Of a stretch of 64,000 nt of DNA, positions 8,658 to 17,746 are shown one piece after another. The notes below the pieces were generated by a model. That model saw only the letters and a program-made list of their open reading frames with translations, searched no databases and was not told the DNA's origin. The stretch is from Nocardia vinacea (GTDB lineage Bacteria; Actinomycetota; Actinomycetes; Mycobacteriales; Mycobacteriaceae): NCBI RefSeq assembly GCF_035920345.1, contig NZ_CP109149.1, positions 6,820,001 to 6,884,000 on the forward strand, given 5' to 3'. Position 1 is the stretch's first letter; each line of letters starts with the position of its first letter. The position numbers and the translations under genes were made by a program.

Positions 8658-10916
8658 TTGAGCACGGTAATGGCAGAACGCTCCGAGGAGTCGGTGCCGA
8701 CGCGCGGGCGGGGAACCGTATTGGTCCGGCACATCGGCTCCGGGGTGGGCGAAGCGGTGCTGGCCGCAGCGGTCGCGGCCGCGGTGGCTGCCGTTGGGCT
8801 GGTGGCGTTTTCGATGGTGCAGTGGCCGGCATTCAACTCGTCCAATGTGACCAGGTCGTTGACCACGGTCGGACAGGTCGGCGCGGCGGTGCTGTTGGGG
8901 GTGGCTATCTGGCTGGTACGGGCGCGGCGGTGGCCGTTGATGGCGAAAGCGCTGTCGTGGGTCGGGATTTCGACATTCGTCACGGTGACATTGGGGATGC
9001 CGCTGGCGGCGACCAAGCTGTACCTGTTCGGCGTCTCCGTGGACCAAGAGTTCCGTACCGAATATCTGACGCGGCTGACCGATAGTGCGGCGCTGCACGA
9101 TATGACCTACGCCGACCTGCCGCCGTTCTATCCGGCCGGCTGGTTCTGGATCGGCGGTCGAGTGGCGAATGTGCTCGGGATGGACGGCTGGGAGGCGTTC
9201 AAGCCGTACGCCATCGGATCGCTCGCGGTGGTCGCTGTGATCGCACTCGTGTTGTGGTCCAAGCTGATTCGCGCCGACTGGGCGATCGGGGTCAGTGCGG
9301 CGACGACCGCGGTGACGGTGGCTCATGCCTCGCCGGAGGCCTACAGCGCGGTCATCGTGCTGCTGCTGCCGCCCGCGTTGATTCTTGCGTGGGGTGCGCT
9401 GTACCGGCCGCTCGAGCGGTCGGCTACTGCCGCGGGTGCTGCAGCATCGAGTGGTGCCGGCGTGTCAGGGGATGCAGCAGCCTCAGCTGTCGCCAGCGGA
9501 GCGGACAGTGGTGCGGCAGTCAGTGCCGCGACCTCAGATGCCGACAATTCAGCCAGTGCCGCCACCTCAGGCACTGCGGCCACCTCGGGCACTGCCGTCG
9601 CCTCGGGCACTGCCGTCGCCTCTGGTGACGAAGCCGCAGCGGGCGGCAGTGCGGCAGTCGGCGCCGCTACGGCCAGCGGCGCCGGAACGGCCGGGGGCTG
9701 GGGCGCGGTTGTCGGGGCCGGACTGTTCCTTGGGATGGCGGCGTCGTTCTACACGTTGTATTTCGCGGTGGCGGCATTCGCAGTCGCGCTGATGGGGCTG
9801 CTTTCGGCGGGGCTTGCGGTGCGAGCACAGCGGGCGGCGGACCGAGCGCGGCGCGGTACCGGCGAGGGCGGGTCGGGTTCGGTGTGGCGGGCGGTGGTGC
9901 CGCCGCTGGTTCGGCTGGTTGCCATCGCGGCGATCGCGGGTGTGGTCGCGCTGGTCGTGTGGCTGCCGTTCGTGTTGAAGATGCTCGGGGGGACGATGCC
10001 GAGTTCGGGGACGGCATTCCACTATCTGCCCGAGGGCGGTTCGCAATTGCCGCTGCCGATGGCGGAGTTCTCGCTTTCCGGGGCGTTCTTCCTGCTCGGG
10101 ACGGCGTGGTTGGTGTTGCGGGCGGCGTCGTCGCGGCGGGCGCAGGCGCTCGGGATCGGCGTGGTGGCGATCTATCTGTGGTGTCTGCTGTCGATGACAG
10201 CGACCGCGGCGGGTACGACTTTGCTCTCGTTCCGCTTGACGCCCGTGCTCGAAGTGCTGCTGGCGGCGGCCGGCGCATTCGGCTTCGTCGAGGGCGCGCG
10301 GGCGGCGTACCGGGCACTCGATGAGCCGGGGCGGTTCAAGTTGGCTGTTGTCGTCGTCGCCGTCGTCGGTGCGCTCGCGTTCACACAGGACATTCCGCAG
10401 GTGCTGAAGCCGGAGATCACCACCGCATACACAGACACCGACGGCAACGGCGAACGCGCCGACAAGCGCGCACCAGGTGCGGCGTCGTACTACCGCGAAA
10501 TCGATGCGGCACTGATCGCGCAGACCGGCCGGCCGCGCTCGGATTCGGTGGTCCTCACCGCCGACACCAGCCTCCTGTCCTTCTACCCGTACTACGGCTT
10601 CCAGGCGCTCACCTCGCACTATGCGAACCCGTTGGCCGATTTCGCCGGCCGCGCCGCCACCATCGAGTCGTGGAGCAAGCTGAATTCGTCCGCCGACCTG
10701 GTTGACGCACTCGGCAAGACCCCGTGGCGCGCACCGGACGCCTTCCTCTTCCGCAGCAGCGGCGATACCTACACCCTGCGCCTGGCCAAGGACGTCTACC
10801 CCAACGACCCCAATGTGAAGCGCTACACCGTGAGCTTCCCCAAGGAGCTCTTCGCGGACCCACACTTCACCACGACCAATATCGGCCCTTTCACCTTGGT
10901 CGTCGTCAATCGCTGA
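8658..10916 (+). CDS. aftA: Galactan 5-O-arabinofuranosyltransferase AftA
   Basis: A polytopic GT-C membrane enzyme that adds the first arabinofuranose from DPA to the galactan chain. The product is 752 aa from TTG 8658, placed by GGAGG with 6-nt spacing; ATG at 8670 is an alternative. About ten hydrophobic segments are followed by a soluble C-terminal part. Family features include FRTEYLTRLTDSAALHD and LPPFYPAGWFWIGGR early on, and SYYREIDAALIAQTGRPRSD and FYPYYGFQALTSHYANPLA in the C-terminal part. Residues about 256-346 are an Ala/Ser/Gly/Thr low-complexity insertion, which explains the extra length over the mycobacterial protein (about 640 aa). Context next to dprE1/E2 and emb supports the call. 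Confidence 0.92.
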   Translation: MSTVMAERSEESVPTRGRGTVLVRHIGSGVGEAVLAAAVAAAVAAVGLVAFSMVQWPAFNSSNVTRSLTTVGQVGAAVLLGVAIWLVRARRWPLMAKALSWVGISTFVTVTLGMPLAATKLYLFGVSVDQEFRTEYLTRLTDSAALHDMTYADLPPFYPAGWFWIGGRVANVLGMDGWEAFKPYAIGSLAVVAVIALVLWSKLIRADWAIGVSAATTAVTVAHASPEAYSAVIVLLLPPALILAWGALYRPLERSATAAGAAASSGAGVSGDAAASAVASGADSGAAVSAATSDADNSASAATSGTAATSGTAVASGTAVASGDEAAAGGSAAVGAATASGAGTAGGWGAVVGAGLFLGMAASFYTLYFAVAAFAVALMGLLSAGLAVRAQRAADRARRGTGEGGSGSVWRAVVPPLVRLVAIAAIAGVVALVVWLPFVLKMLGGTMPSSGTAFHYLPEGGSQLPLPMAEFSLSGAFFLLGTAWLVLRAASSRRAQALGIGVVAIYLWCLLSMTATAAGTTLLSFRLTPVLEVLLAAAGAFGFVEGARAAYRALDEPGRFKLAVVVVAVVGALAFTQDIPQVLKPEITTAYTDTDGNGERADKRAPGAASYYREIDAALIAQTGRPRSDSVVLTADTSLLSFYPYYGFQALTSHYANPLADFAGRAATIESWSKLNSSADLVDALGKTPWRAPDAFLFRSSGDTYTLRLAKDVYPNDPNVKRYTVSFPKELFADPHFTTTNIGPFTLVVVNR
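9424..9693 (+). repeat. Low-complexity Ala/Ser-rich insertion in aftA with 18-nt tandem units
   Basis: In-frame, degenerate repeats encoding A/S/G/T runs. The clearest part (about 9570-9625) repeats an 18-nt unit with GGCACTGC. It sits in a loop between membrane segments of AftA. Confidence 0.7.
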
Positions 10917-10965
10917 CGCCGCCCACCCCGACTCATCAGCGCGGCCGGTGTACCCGCTCGACGCA

Positions 10966-10989
10966 TGATTTCGCGAGGACATGGGTAAC
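10966..10989 (+). repeat. 24-nt dispersed element, copy 2
   Basis: Same core as at 2204-2227 (TGATTTCG ... ACATGGGTAAC), here followed by TCGTCGGGTAC. It lies 161 nt before the 11151 gene and points toward it. Confidence 0.75.
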
Positions 10990-11150
10990 TCGTCGGGTAC
11001 CGGCTAACCCAGCCGGCCACTGACGGGCGGCCGCCGATGGCCACGTCGCGGCACTCGAGTCTGGCCTGAAGGCGCGAGGAGGCGGACAGCTCACAGGGAA
11101 TTCGGTTACGGTGGATCGCTGATCTGACCATTTACGGGGAGAAGTTTGTT

Positions 11151-12992
11151 TTGCGGGTCGAGGCACCACCAGTAGTAGGCGTCGTCACCAAGGGATCGAC
11201 ACCGGCTGGTGGGGCCAGACCCGAGCAGCGCACCGCGAAGCGGAAACGGATCCGGGTCGATCGGAGTGATCTGGTCGCCTCGGTGAGCTATCTCGCATTG
11301 GCTGTCACGGTGCTGTCCGGACAGTGGCGCAATACACATAGCGGGTACCTGATCAAGAGTGGTCAGGACCAGACCATGTGGGAGTGGTTCTTCGCGGTCA
11401 CCGCACATTCGGTGGCGCATCTGGAAAATCCGCTCGGCACGAATCTGCAGAACTTCCCGGCCGGGGTGAACATGATGGCCAATACGGCCATGTTCGGGGT
11501 CGGGGTGCCGTTGACGCCGGTCACGCTGCTGTTCGGACCGACCGTCACCTTTGTGCTCGTCCTCACGCTCGGCCTCGCCTCCACCGCCTTCGCCTGGTAC
11601 TGGCTGTTCTCCCGGGAATTGGTGGAGTCCCGGCTGGCCGCCGCGATCGGCGGGATATTCTGCGGTTTCGCGCCCGCGATGATCTCGCATGCCAACGCGC
11701 ACCCGAATTTCGTGCTGCTGGCGCTGCTTCCGGTCATCGCGCTGCTGTTGATCCGCATCGCACGACGTGTGTCGGGTGCGGAGACGACCAAGCCACGCAG
11801 GCGAGTTCGTGATGCCGTCGCGCTCGGCTTCCTGGTAGCGCTGCAGATCGCACTCGGCGAGGAACCGCTGCTGATCTTCGCACTCGCCTTCGGACTCTTC
11901 GGCCTCGTGTACTACCTGCGCACACCGCGCACGGGCTGGCAAGTAGTGCGTGCGCTCGCCCCGACCATCGCATTGGCTGCGGGCATCACCTTGATGCTCA
12001 CCGAAATTCCACTGTGGTGGCAGTTCTTCGGGCCGCAGAGTTATCGCTCGATCGACCACGGGCCGATGGGCAACGATCTGAAGGCCATCGTGCAGTTCCC
12101 CGCCGAATCGCTCGGCGGGATGTTCGCGCCCGGCCAGTACGTGTCCATGAACGACACCGAGCAGAACGCGTATTTCGGCTGGCCACTGCTGCTGTTGCTG
12201 CTCGTGACGGTGGCGCTGCTGTGGCGCGACCGGGTGGTCCGGGCGGCGACCGCGGTGATGGTGGTCTTCGGGGTGCTGTCGCTCGGTGCGACAGCCATGT
12301 TCGGCAAGGAGTCGACCGGGATCGAATTGCCTTGGCGCTGGGCCGAATTGGCCCCGTTGCTCAATACGGTGCTGGAGACCCGGCTGACCATGGCCGCGAT
12401 TCCGGCCATCGCGGCGGTGCTGGCCTTGGCGACCCAGCGCGCGGTCACCTGGTGGCGGCAGTCGCCGGTCGATTGGCGGCCGCTGGCCTGGTTCCCGGCG
12501 CTCGCCCTGGCCTTGGTGCCGCTTGTCCCGACCGTCCTTCCGGTGATCGAGCGCACACCGACGCCGGAGTTCTTCGCCGAAGGGACGGTAAAGCAGTACG
12601 TGAGTGGCGGTTCGGTGGTGCTGGTGCCGCCGCCGCGACCCGCCGAGGCGCAGGCCTTGCGCTGGCAGGCCGACGCGAATTTCGACTTCGCGCTCGCCGG
12701 CGGCTATTTCGTCGGCCCGACCGGTGCGAACAAGAAGGGCATCTACGGACCGGACTTCCGCCCGACCACCGCACTGCTCGTCGGCGCTCAGGACACCGGC
12801 GTGGTCCCGCCCATCGACGCCGACACCCGCGCACAGGCACTCGACGACCTGGGCTTCTGGGAGGCCGACGTGGTGGTCCTGCCCGCCACCAAGAACTCCG
12901 AAGTGCTGCGCACGACCATGACGCAACTGCTCGGCGTCGCGCCGCGACAGGTCGACGACGTGTGGCTCTGGGACGTCCGGCCGCTGCGATAG
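11151..12992 (+). CDS. Polytopic GT-C-like membrane protein of unknown specificity
   Basis: The product is 613 aa, starting at TTG 11151 with GGGGAGAAG upstream. It has about a dozen hydrophobic segments and a soluble C-terminal domain. The first extracytoplasmic loop has GQDQTMWEW and then HLENPLGTNLQNFPAGVNMM, followed by the membrane helices. This layout matches a family of actinobacterial polyprenyl-sugar-dependent (GT-C) glycosyltransferase-like proteins with a Q/D-containing first loop. A helix-terminal ALGEEPLLIFAL and WWQFFGPQSYRS are further family-like segments. Lying between aftA and emb on the same strand, it plausibly acts in arabinan or galactan glycosylation, but donor and acceptor are unknown and no mycobacterial counterpart sits at this position. 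Confidence 0.7.
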   Translation: MRVEAPPVVGVVTKGSTPAGGARPEQRTAKRKRIRVDRSDLVASVSYLALAVTVLSGQWRNTHSGYLIKSGQDQTMWEWFFAVTAHSVAHLENPLGTNLQNFPAGVNMMANTAMFGVGVPLTPVTLLFGPTVTFVLVLTLGLASTAFAWYWLFSRELVESRLAAAIGGIFCGFAPAMISHANAHPNFVLLALLPVIALLLIRIARRVSGAETTKPRRRVRDAVALGFLVALQIALGEEPLLIFALAFGLFGLVYYLRTPRTGWQVVRALAPTIALAAGITLMLTEIPLWWQFFGPQSYRSIDHGPMGNDLKAIVQFPAESLGGMFAPGQYVSMNDTEQNAYFGWPLLLLLLVTVALLWRDRVVRAATAVMVVFGVLSLGATAMFGKESTGIELPWRWAELAPLLNTVLETRLTMAAIPAIAAVLALATQRAVTWWRQSPVDWRPLAWFPALALALVPLVPTVLPVIERTPTPEFFAEGTVKQYVSGGSVVLVPPPRPAEAQALRWQADANFDFALAGGYFVGPTGANKKGIYGPDFRPTTALLVGAQDTGVVPPIDADTRAQALDDLGFWEADVVVLPATKNSEVLRTTMTQLLGVAPRQVDDVWLWDVRPLR

Positions 12993-13037
12993 GCGGCGGC
13001 GATGATCTCGGTGGCGAGCATCACCAACGCGGGTGGC

Positions 13038-13043
13038 TAGCAT
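13038..13043 (+). promoter_or_regulatory. -10-like box of the emb gene (TAGCAT)
   Basis: A TANNNT hexamer exactly 8 nt before GTG 13052, which lacks a well-placed ribosome site. It is consistent with a leaderless mRNA. Confidence 0.45.
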
Positions 13044-13051
13044 GGTGCCTC

Positions 13052-16000
13052 GTGCGACCGGACCGAACTTCTGCAGCGTTCACCCGTAACCGCCTGATCG
13101 CCCTCGTCTCCGGGTTGCTCGGATTCGTGCTGGCACTGTTGACGCCGTTGCTTCCGGTGAAACAGGATCAGGCCGCGCTCGACTGGCCCCAGGCGGGCCG
13201 TACCAGTGTCGAGGCGCCATTGGTTTCGTATGTGCCGCTGCGGTTGGATGCGACGCTGCCGTGTTCAGTGGTGGCCGCGGCCGGGTCGGGCATGGTGCTG
13301 TCGACCATTCCGCAAGCGTCGGGTCAGGCCGGTGCCAAGGGACTGACCGTCTCGGTCACCGATGGCACGCTCGCGGTGCTGCAGCGTGATGTGCCGCTGC
13401 TGTCCGCGCCGGTCGCGGAGATCGCCGGCTGCGAGTCCGTCACCATCACCGCGACGGCGGCCGCGACCTCGGTCGAATTCGTCGGTGCGAAGCGGCAGGA
13501 CGGTACGCCGTTCCGCAACACCATCACCCGCGATATCCGCCCGCAGGTGGTCGGCGTCTTCACCGACCTGGATGCCGCGAAGCTCGATGGCGCGAAGCTG
13601 CACGCCGATATCGATTCCCGCTTCTCCTCGACGCCGTCCGCGCTGAAGCTCGGCGCCATGATCGCGGCGGCGATCTGCACGATCATCGCGCTGATCGCAT
13701 TGCACCTGCTCGACAATGCCGATGGTCGGCGGGCGCGCCGGTTCCTGCCCGGGCACTGGTGGCGGTTCACCCTGGCCGACGTGGCGGTGCTCGGGCTCCT
13801 TGTGCTGTGGCATTTCATCGGCGCGAATACCTCCGACGACGGCTACATCCTGAATATGGCCCGCGTCTCGGAGCATTCCGGATACATGGCCAACTACTAC
13901 CGTTGGTTCGCGGTGCCCGAGGCGCCGTTCGGCTGGTCCTACGAAGTACTGGCCTGGATGACCAAAGTCTCCGACGCCAGCCCGTGGATGCGGCTGCCGA
14001 CGCTGGCCGCCGGAATCGTGTGCTGGATGGTGATCAGCCGAGAGGTGCTGCCGCGCTTGGGCGCTCGGGTGCGCAGGCACAGGGTGGCGCTGTGGACCGC
14101 CGGTCTGGTCTTCCTCGCGTTCTGGCTGCCCTATGACAACGGTCTGCGGCCCGAACCGCTGATCGCCGCGGGTGCGCTGCTGACCTGGTGCTCGATCGAG
14201 CGGGCCATTGCGACCGGACGGCTGCTGCCCGCCGCGGTCGGTGTGCTGATCGCCGCGTTCTCGCTGGCGGCCGGTCCGACCGGGCTCATCTGTGTGGCGG
14301 CACTGATCGCGGGTTCGCGGCCGGTGCTGCAGATCATTGTTCGGCGGGCGCGTGATGCCGCCGGCACGTTGGCACCACCCGATGCCGAGCACGCCGGAAG
14401 CGAACCCGCGCCGAATGCCGAGCGGGTTTCCGAAGGCAACGCGAATTCGGATGGGAGCGAAGGCGGATCGAGTGCCGAGCGACGGACTGCCGTCGCGCCC
14501 CAGGTGGACCACAGTACGTCGCGCCTCGCGACCTTCTTCCGCTATGCGGCGCTGCTCGCACCGGGGCTCGCCGCCGGAACGCTCGTGCTGGTGATCGTTT
14601 TCGCCGATCAAACGCTGGCGACGGTGATGGAAGCGACCCGGGTGCGCACCCTCGTCGGGCCGAATGTGGCCTGGTTCGACGAGCGGACGCGGTGGGATTC
14701 GCTGCTGGCGCTCTCGCCGGACGGATCGCTGGCGCGGCGGTTCGGTGTGCTGGTCATGCTGCTGTGCCTGCTGGTCTGTGTGCTGCAGGTGCTGCGCAAG
14801 GGGCGGATTCCGGGAACGTCGCGTGGGCCGTCGGTGCGGATTCTCGGCATCGTCTTCGCCTCGCTGCTGCTGATGATGTTCACGCCGACCAAATGGACCC
14901 ACCACTTCGGCGTTTACGCCGGGCTGGCCGGGTCGCTGGCGGCGCTGGCGGCGGTCGCCGTGGGCACCAATGGGATTCGCTCGCCGCGCAACCGGGCGCT
15001 GTTCGCGGCGGCGGTGCTGTTCCTGCTGGCAATCACCTTCACCGGATCCAATGGCTGGTGGTACGTATCCAGTTACGGTGTGCCGTGGTGGGACAAGGCG
15101 CCGCTGGTCGCGGGTAAGGGCCTGTCCACGCTGTTCCTCGGGCTGAGCGGCGTGGCGCTGATCGTCGCGGTGTGGCTGCACTATCGCGAGCCGTACCGCG
15201 AGAAGACCGATGCGCCACGCCGTTTCGAGCGTTACGCCTCCGCGCCGTTGACGATCGCGGCGGCGTTGCTCGTACTGTTCGAGGTGGCGTCGCTGGCCAA
15301 GGCGGCGGTCACGCAGTATCCGGCGTACTCGATCGCCAAGTCGAATCTCGAATCGCTGAGCGGCAATACCTGTGCGCTCGCCAACGAAGTGCTGGTGGAA
15401 ACCGATACCGCGGATTCGCTGCTGCTCCCCTACACCGGCTCCCCCGCCGACGGATTGTCCACCGAATCGAAGGGCTTCACGCCCAACGGGGTGGCCGCCG
15501 ACCTCACCGCCGATGCCGAGGAGACCGTCACCGGCGGTGCGAATTCGGTGAACAAGGATTCGAAGAACAAGACCACCAAGACAACCGGTGCGGGCACCGG
15601 CGGCGGCACCAGCCAGCAGGCCGGAATCAACGGCAGCACAGTGGCATTGCCGTTCGGCCTGGATCCGACCCGGACCCCGATCATGGGCAGCTACCAGGAG
15701 GGGACCGACCAGCAGCAGGCCAAGCTCACCTCGCAGTGGTACCGGCTCGATCTGACCGACAGCATGCGCAATGACCCGGCCTATCAAATGCTCGCCATTA
15801 CCGCGGCGGGCCGGATCCGCTCGATCGACGCCGATGGTGTGCTCACTTACGGGCAGGAGCTGCACCTGGAGTACGGCGTGCGCGGGGCGGACGGCGAGGT
15901 GCAGACGCTCGGGTCGGTGGATCCGCTCGATATCGGGCCCGCACCGTCCTGGCGCAATCTCCGTGTGCCACTGGACAAGTTGCCCGCCGGAGTGAACGCG

Positions 16001-16459
16001 GTGCGATTGGTCGCGGCCGACAACGACATCACCCAGAAGCAGTGGTTGGCCGTCACCCCGCCCCGGCTGCCGCATCTGGCCACGCTGAATTCCGTTGTCG
16101 GCGAAGCCGCTCCGGTCCTGCTGGACTGGCACGTCGGCCTGGCCTTCCCCTGCCAGCGCCCGTTCGACCACCACGACGGCGTCGCCGAGGTCCCCAATTG
16201 GCGCATCCTGCCCGACCGCGTCGGCTCCGACGCCTCCAATGCCTGGCAGGACGATATCGGCGGCGGCCCCCTCGGCTGGACCGGTCTACTCCTGAAATCC
16301 CAGACCATCCCCACTTACCTCGCCCACAACTGGACCCGAGACTGGGGCTCCCTGGAACAGTTCACCCCCTACGACCCCACCGCCACCCCCGCAACCATCG
16401 CCACCACCGTGAAATCGGTCAACGGCTGGAAGAAAGCCGACCCGATCCGAGCGCGCTAG
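13052..16459 (+). CDS. Arabinosyltransferase of the EmbA/B/C family
   Basis: A GT53 membrane enzyme that extends arabinan using DPA. The product is 1135 aa from GTG 13052. The N-terminal membrane segment is followed by an extracellular carbohydrate-binding domain, a second TM and the GT-C signature NTSDDGYILNMARV (catalytic Asp pair at about residues 262-263). About eleven more TMs follow, including TPTKWTHHFGVYAG, and then a large C-terminal CBM (LPFGLDPTRTPIMGSYQ, LLDWHVGLAFPCQRPF). Met313 in SPWMRLPT is the counterpart of EmbB Met306. A polar insertion of about 55 residues (about 433-489) lies in one cytosolic loop. Position after aftA suggests EmbC, but A or C cannot be settled by eye. 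Confidence 0.93.
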   Translation: MRPDRTSAAFTRNRLIALVSGLLGFVLALLTPLLPVKQDQAALDWPQAGRTSVEAPLVSYVPLRLDATLPCSVVAAAGSGMVLSTIPQASGQAGAKGLTVSVTDGTLAVLQRDVPLLSAPVAEIAGCESVTITATAAATSVEFVGAKRQDGTPFRNTITRDIRPQVVGVFTDLDAAKLDGAKLHADIDSRFSSTPSALKLGAMIAAAICTIIALIALHLLDNADGRRARRFLPGHWWRFTLADVAVLGLLVLWHFIGANTSDDGYILNMARVSEHSGYMANYYRWFAVPEAPFGWSYEVLAWMTKVSDASPWMRLPTLAAGIVCWMVISREVLPRLGARVRRHRVALWTAGLVFLAFWLPYDNGLRPEPLIAAGALLTWCSIERAIATGRLLPAAVGVLIAAFSLAAGPTGLICVAALIAGSRPVLQIIVRRARDAAGTLAPPDAEHAGSEPAPNAERVSEGNANSDGSEGGSSAERRTAVAPQVDHSTSRLATFFRYAALLAPGLAAGTLVLVIVFADQTLATVMEATRVRTLVGPNVAWFDERTRWDSLLALSPDGSLARRFGVLVMLLCLLVCVLQVLRKGRIPGTSRGPSVRILGIVFASLLLMMFTPTKWTHHFGVYAGLAGSLAALAAVAVGTNGIRSPRNRALFAAAVLFLLAITFTGSNGWWYVSSYGVPWWDKAPLVAGKGLSTLFLGLSGVALIVAVWLHYREPYREKTDAPRRFERYASAPLTIAAALLVLFEVASLAKAAVTQYPAYSIAKSNLESLSGNTCALANEVLVETDTADSLLLPYTGSPADGLSTESKGFTPNGVAADLTADAEETVTGGANSVNKDSKNKTTKTTGAGTGGGTSQQAGINGSTVALPFGLDPTRTPIMGSYQEGTDQQQAKLTSQWYRLDLTDSMRNDPAYQMLAITAAGRIRSIDADGVLTYGQELHLEYGVRGADGEVQTLGSVDPLDIGPAPSWRNLRVPLDKLPAGVNAVRLVAADNDITQKQWLAVTPPRLPHLATLNSVVGEAAPVLLDWHVGLAFPCQRPFDHHDGVAEVPNWRILPDRVGSDASNAWQDDIGGGPLGWTGLLLKSQTIPTYLAHNWTRDWGSLEQFTPYDPTATPATIATTVKSVNGWKKADPIRAR

Positions 16460-16507
16460 CCCACGCCAGCGCGTGAGCCGACCATCCTCGGCTCACGCGC
16501 GTGGGCT
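16458..16507 (+). terminator. Long hairpin terminator at the end of emb
   Basis: A stem of about 20 bp with one bulge (AGCCCACGC...GTGAGCCGA against TCGGCTCACGCGCGTGGGCT), overlapping the emb stop codon. It may serve both the emb gene and the convergent 16525 frame. Confidence 0.7.
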
Positions 16508-16524
16508 GCTCGAACCGGCGATGA

Positions 16525-16710
16525 CTAGCCTGCTGTCAACTCACCGAATGCGACATCGATGGAGATCGGTGTATCCAGCGTCAGTCGACGGGTATGCAGG
16601 GCGACCAGATGGTAGCGACCTTCGGAGAGTCGGTATTCCTCGATCTGCTCGATGCCGTCACCCGATTCGGTGACGCCGGCCGACAAGTCGCGAGTACCGA
16701 GCGCGATCAT
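16525..16710 (-). pseudogene. Remnant of a Uma2 (DUF820) family gene
   Basis: An open 61-codon frame whose sequence (EYRLSEGRYHLVALHTRR, then TPISIDVAFGEL) resembles only the C-terminal end of Uma2-family putative nucleases. The catalytic core is absent. Its ATG overlaps the stop codon of the quinone oxidoreductase (ATGA), so it could be co-translated even though it is a fragment. Probably a decayed gene tail; family assignment is from memory of typical Uma2 endings. Confidence 0.5.
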
Positions 16711-17636
16711 GGAACGAGGACGAGGCGGCCACGCAGGCCTCCTGCCGCCAGGCGGCGTTGGGCGGTTACGACCTGATCCAACGGGTAGGTTTCCGCCACG
16801 CGGAGGGTGAGTTGGGCTTTGTCGACCAACGCGACGAGTTCGTCGAGTTGGGTGCGGTCGGCGTGGACCAGGACGGTGGTTACCTTGGTGCCGCGCAACG
16901 GGATCGGGGTGTTGGGGACGCTGATGGAGACGAAGCGGCCGCGGGCGCGGACGGCGGCGAGGGTTTCGGGGCCGAGAGCCGCGGCGTCGAGGGCCGCGTC
17001 TACGCCGCCGGGTACGAGGGCTCGGACCGCATCCGGAAGGTTCGCTTCGCGGGGGATGAAGTCGGTGGCTCCCAGGGCGCGGGCGATGGGTTCGTCGGCA
17101 GCCGAAGCAGCGGCGATTACTCGAATGCCGCGGGCGGCAGCGAGTTCGACGGCATAGCCACCTACCGCGCCTGCCGCGCCGGTGATCAGGAGGGAATCGG
17201 CAGGTGTGAGGTCGAGTGCGGCTAGGGCCTGGAGGGCGGTGAGGCCGTTGAGCGGGATGGTGGCCGCGGCGGTCGCCGGTACGGAAGTCGGTGCGGGGGA
17301 CACATTTTGAGCTTCGAGGACAACGTAGTCGGCTTGGGCGGCCAACGAGACATCGAGACGCTCGCTGATACCGATCACCGGCTGCCCCACCGTGAAATCG
17401 ACACCGGCACCGGCAGCGTCGATGACACCGGCGACATCCCATCCGATCCCCCACTGGTCGCGCGGGGCGGCGAACGGAGTCCCGCCGACACCATTGCGGA
17501 CCATGAGATCCACCGGATTAACCGTCGCCGCAGCCACTTTCACCCGAACCCTACCGGGCCCCGGCTCGGGCGTCGGCACCTCGATGATCTCCGCGACGGC
17601 CTCCGGGCCGGGTCGACGGACCACTACTGCACGCAT
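16707..17636 (-). CDS. Zinc-free NADP-dependent quinone oxidoreductase (MDR superfamily)
   Basis: The product is 309 aa, starting at ATG 17636. The N-terminal GroES-like domain opens with MRAVVVRRPGPEAVAEI and VNPVDLMVRNGVGG. The Rossmann part has LLITGAAGAVGGYAVELAAA, the NADP-binding AxxGxxG pattern. The catalytic and structural zinc Cys residues of alcohol dehydrogenases are absent, so a quinone or enone reductase role is likely. It is divergent from an HxlR regulator across 110 bp holding two dyads, a common arrangement for redox-sensing control of such enzymes. Confidence 0.88.
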   Translation of the reverse strand: MRAVVVRRPGPEAVAEIIEVPTPEPGPGRVRVKVAAATVNPVDLMVRNGVGGTPFAAPRDQWGIGWDVAGVIDAAGAGVDFTVGQPVIGISERLDVSLAAQADYVVLEAQNVSPAPTSVPATAAATIPLNGLTALQALAALDLTPADSLLITGAAGAVGGYAVELAAARGIRVIAAASAADEPIARALGATDFIPREANLPDAVRALVPGGVDAALDAAALGPETLAAVRARGRFVSISVPNTPIPLRGTKVTTVLVHADRTQLDELVALVDKAQLTLRVAETYPLDQVVTAQRRLAAGGLRGRLVLVP

Positions 17637-17650
17637 GGCACTTCCTTCGC

Positions 17651-17676
17651 TTGTCGAGATACGAATTCGTCGACAA
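17651..17676. promoter_or_regulatory. Dyad in the quinone reductase / HxlR divergent region
   Basis: 7-bp inverted arms TTGTCGA and TCGACAA separated by 12 nt, next to the oxidoreductase start. A candidate operator. Confidence 0.45.
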
Positions 17677-17688
17677 ACATAGGACCAG

Positions 17689-17709
17689 CTACTATCCAAT
17701 AGGTAGTAG
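17689..17709. promoter_or_regulatory. Candidate HxlR operator
   Basis: Imperfect palindrome CTACTATCC-AAT-AGGTAGTAG, containing TACT and AGTA half-sites of the type bound by HxlR/YodB regulators. It is centred between the divergent start codons. Confidence 0.5.
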
Positions 17710-17746
17710 TTACCCAGGAGTGCGCAACGGGCAACAGGGGAAGCAG

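Noticed and set aside
8378..9326. Minus-strand genes upstream of and within aftA
   Set aside because: They overlap aftA antisense and carry no recognisable domain or ribosome site.
12014..13051. N-terminal extension of emb to 12014
   Set aside because: The extension lies in another frame over the preceding gene and is Arg-rich shadow sequence. GTG 13052 fits the family start.
13265..16174. 969-codon open frame on the minus strand opposite emb
   Set aside because: It is the antisense shadow of a clear Emb protein in high-GC DNA. The translation is Arg/His/Gln-rich without any family motif.
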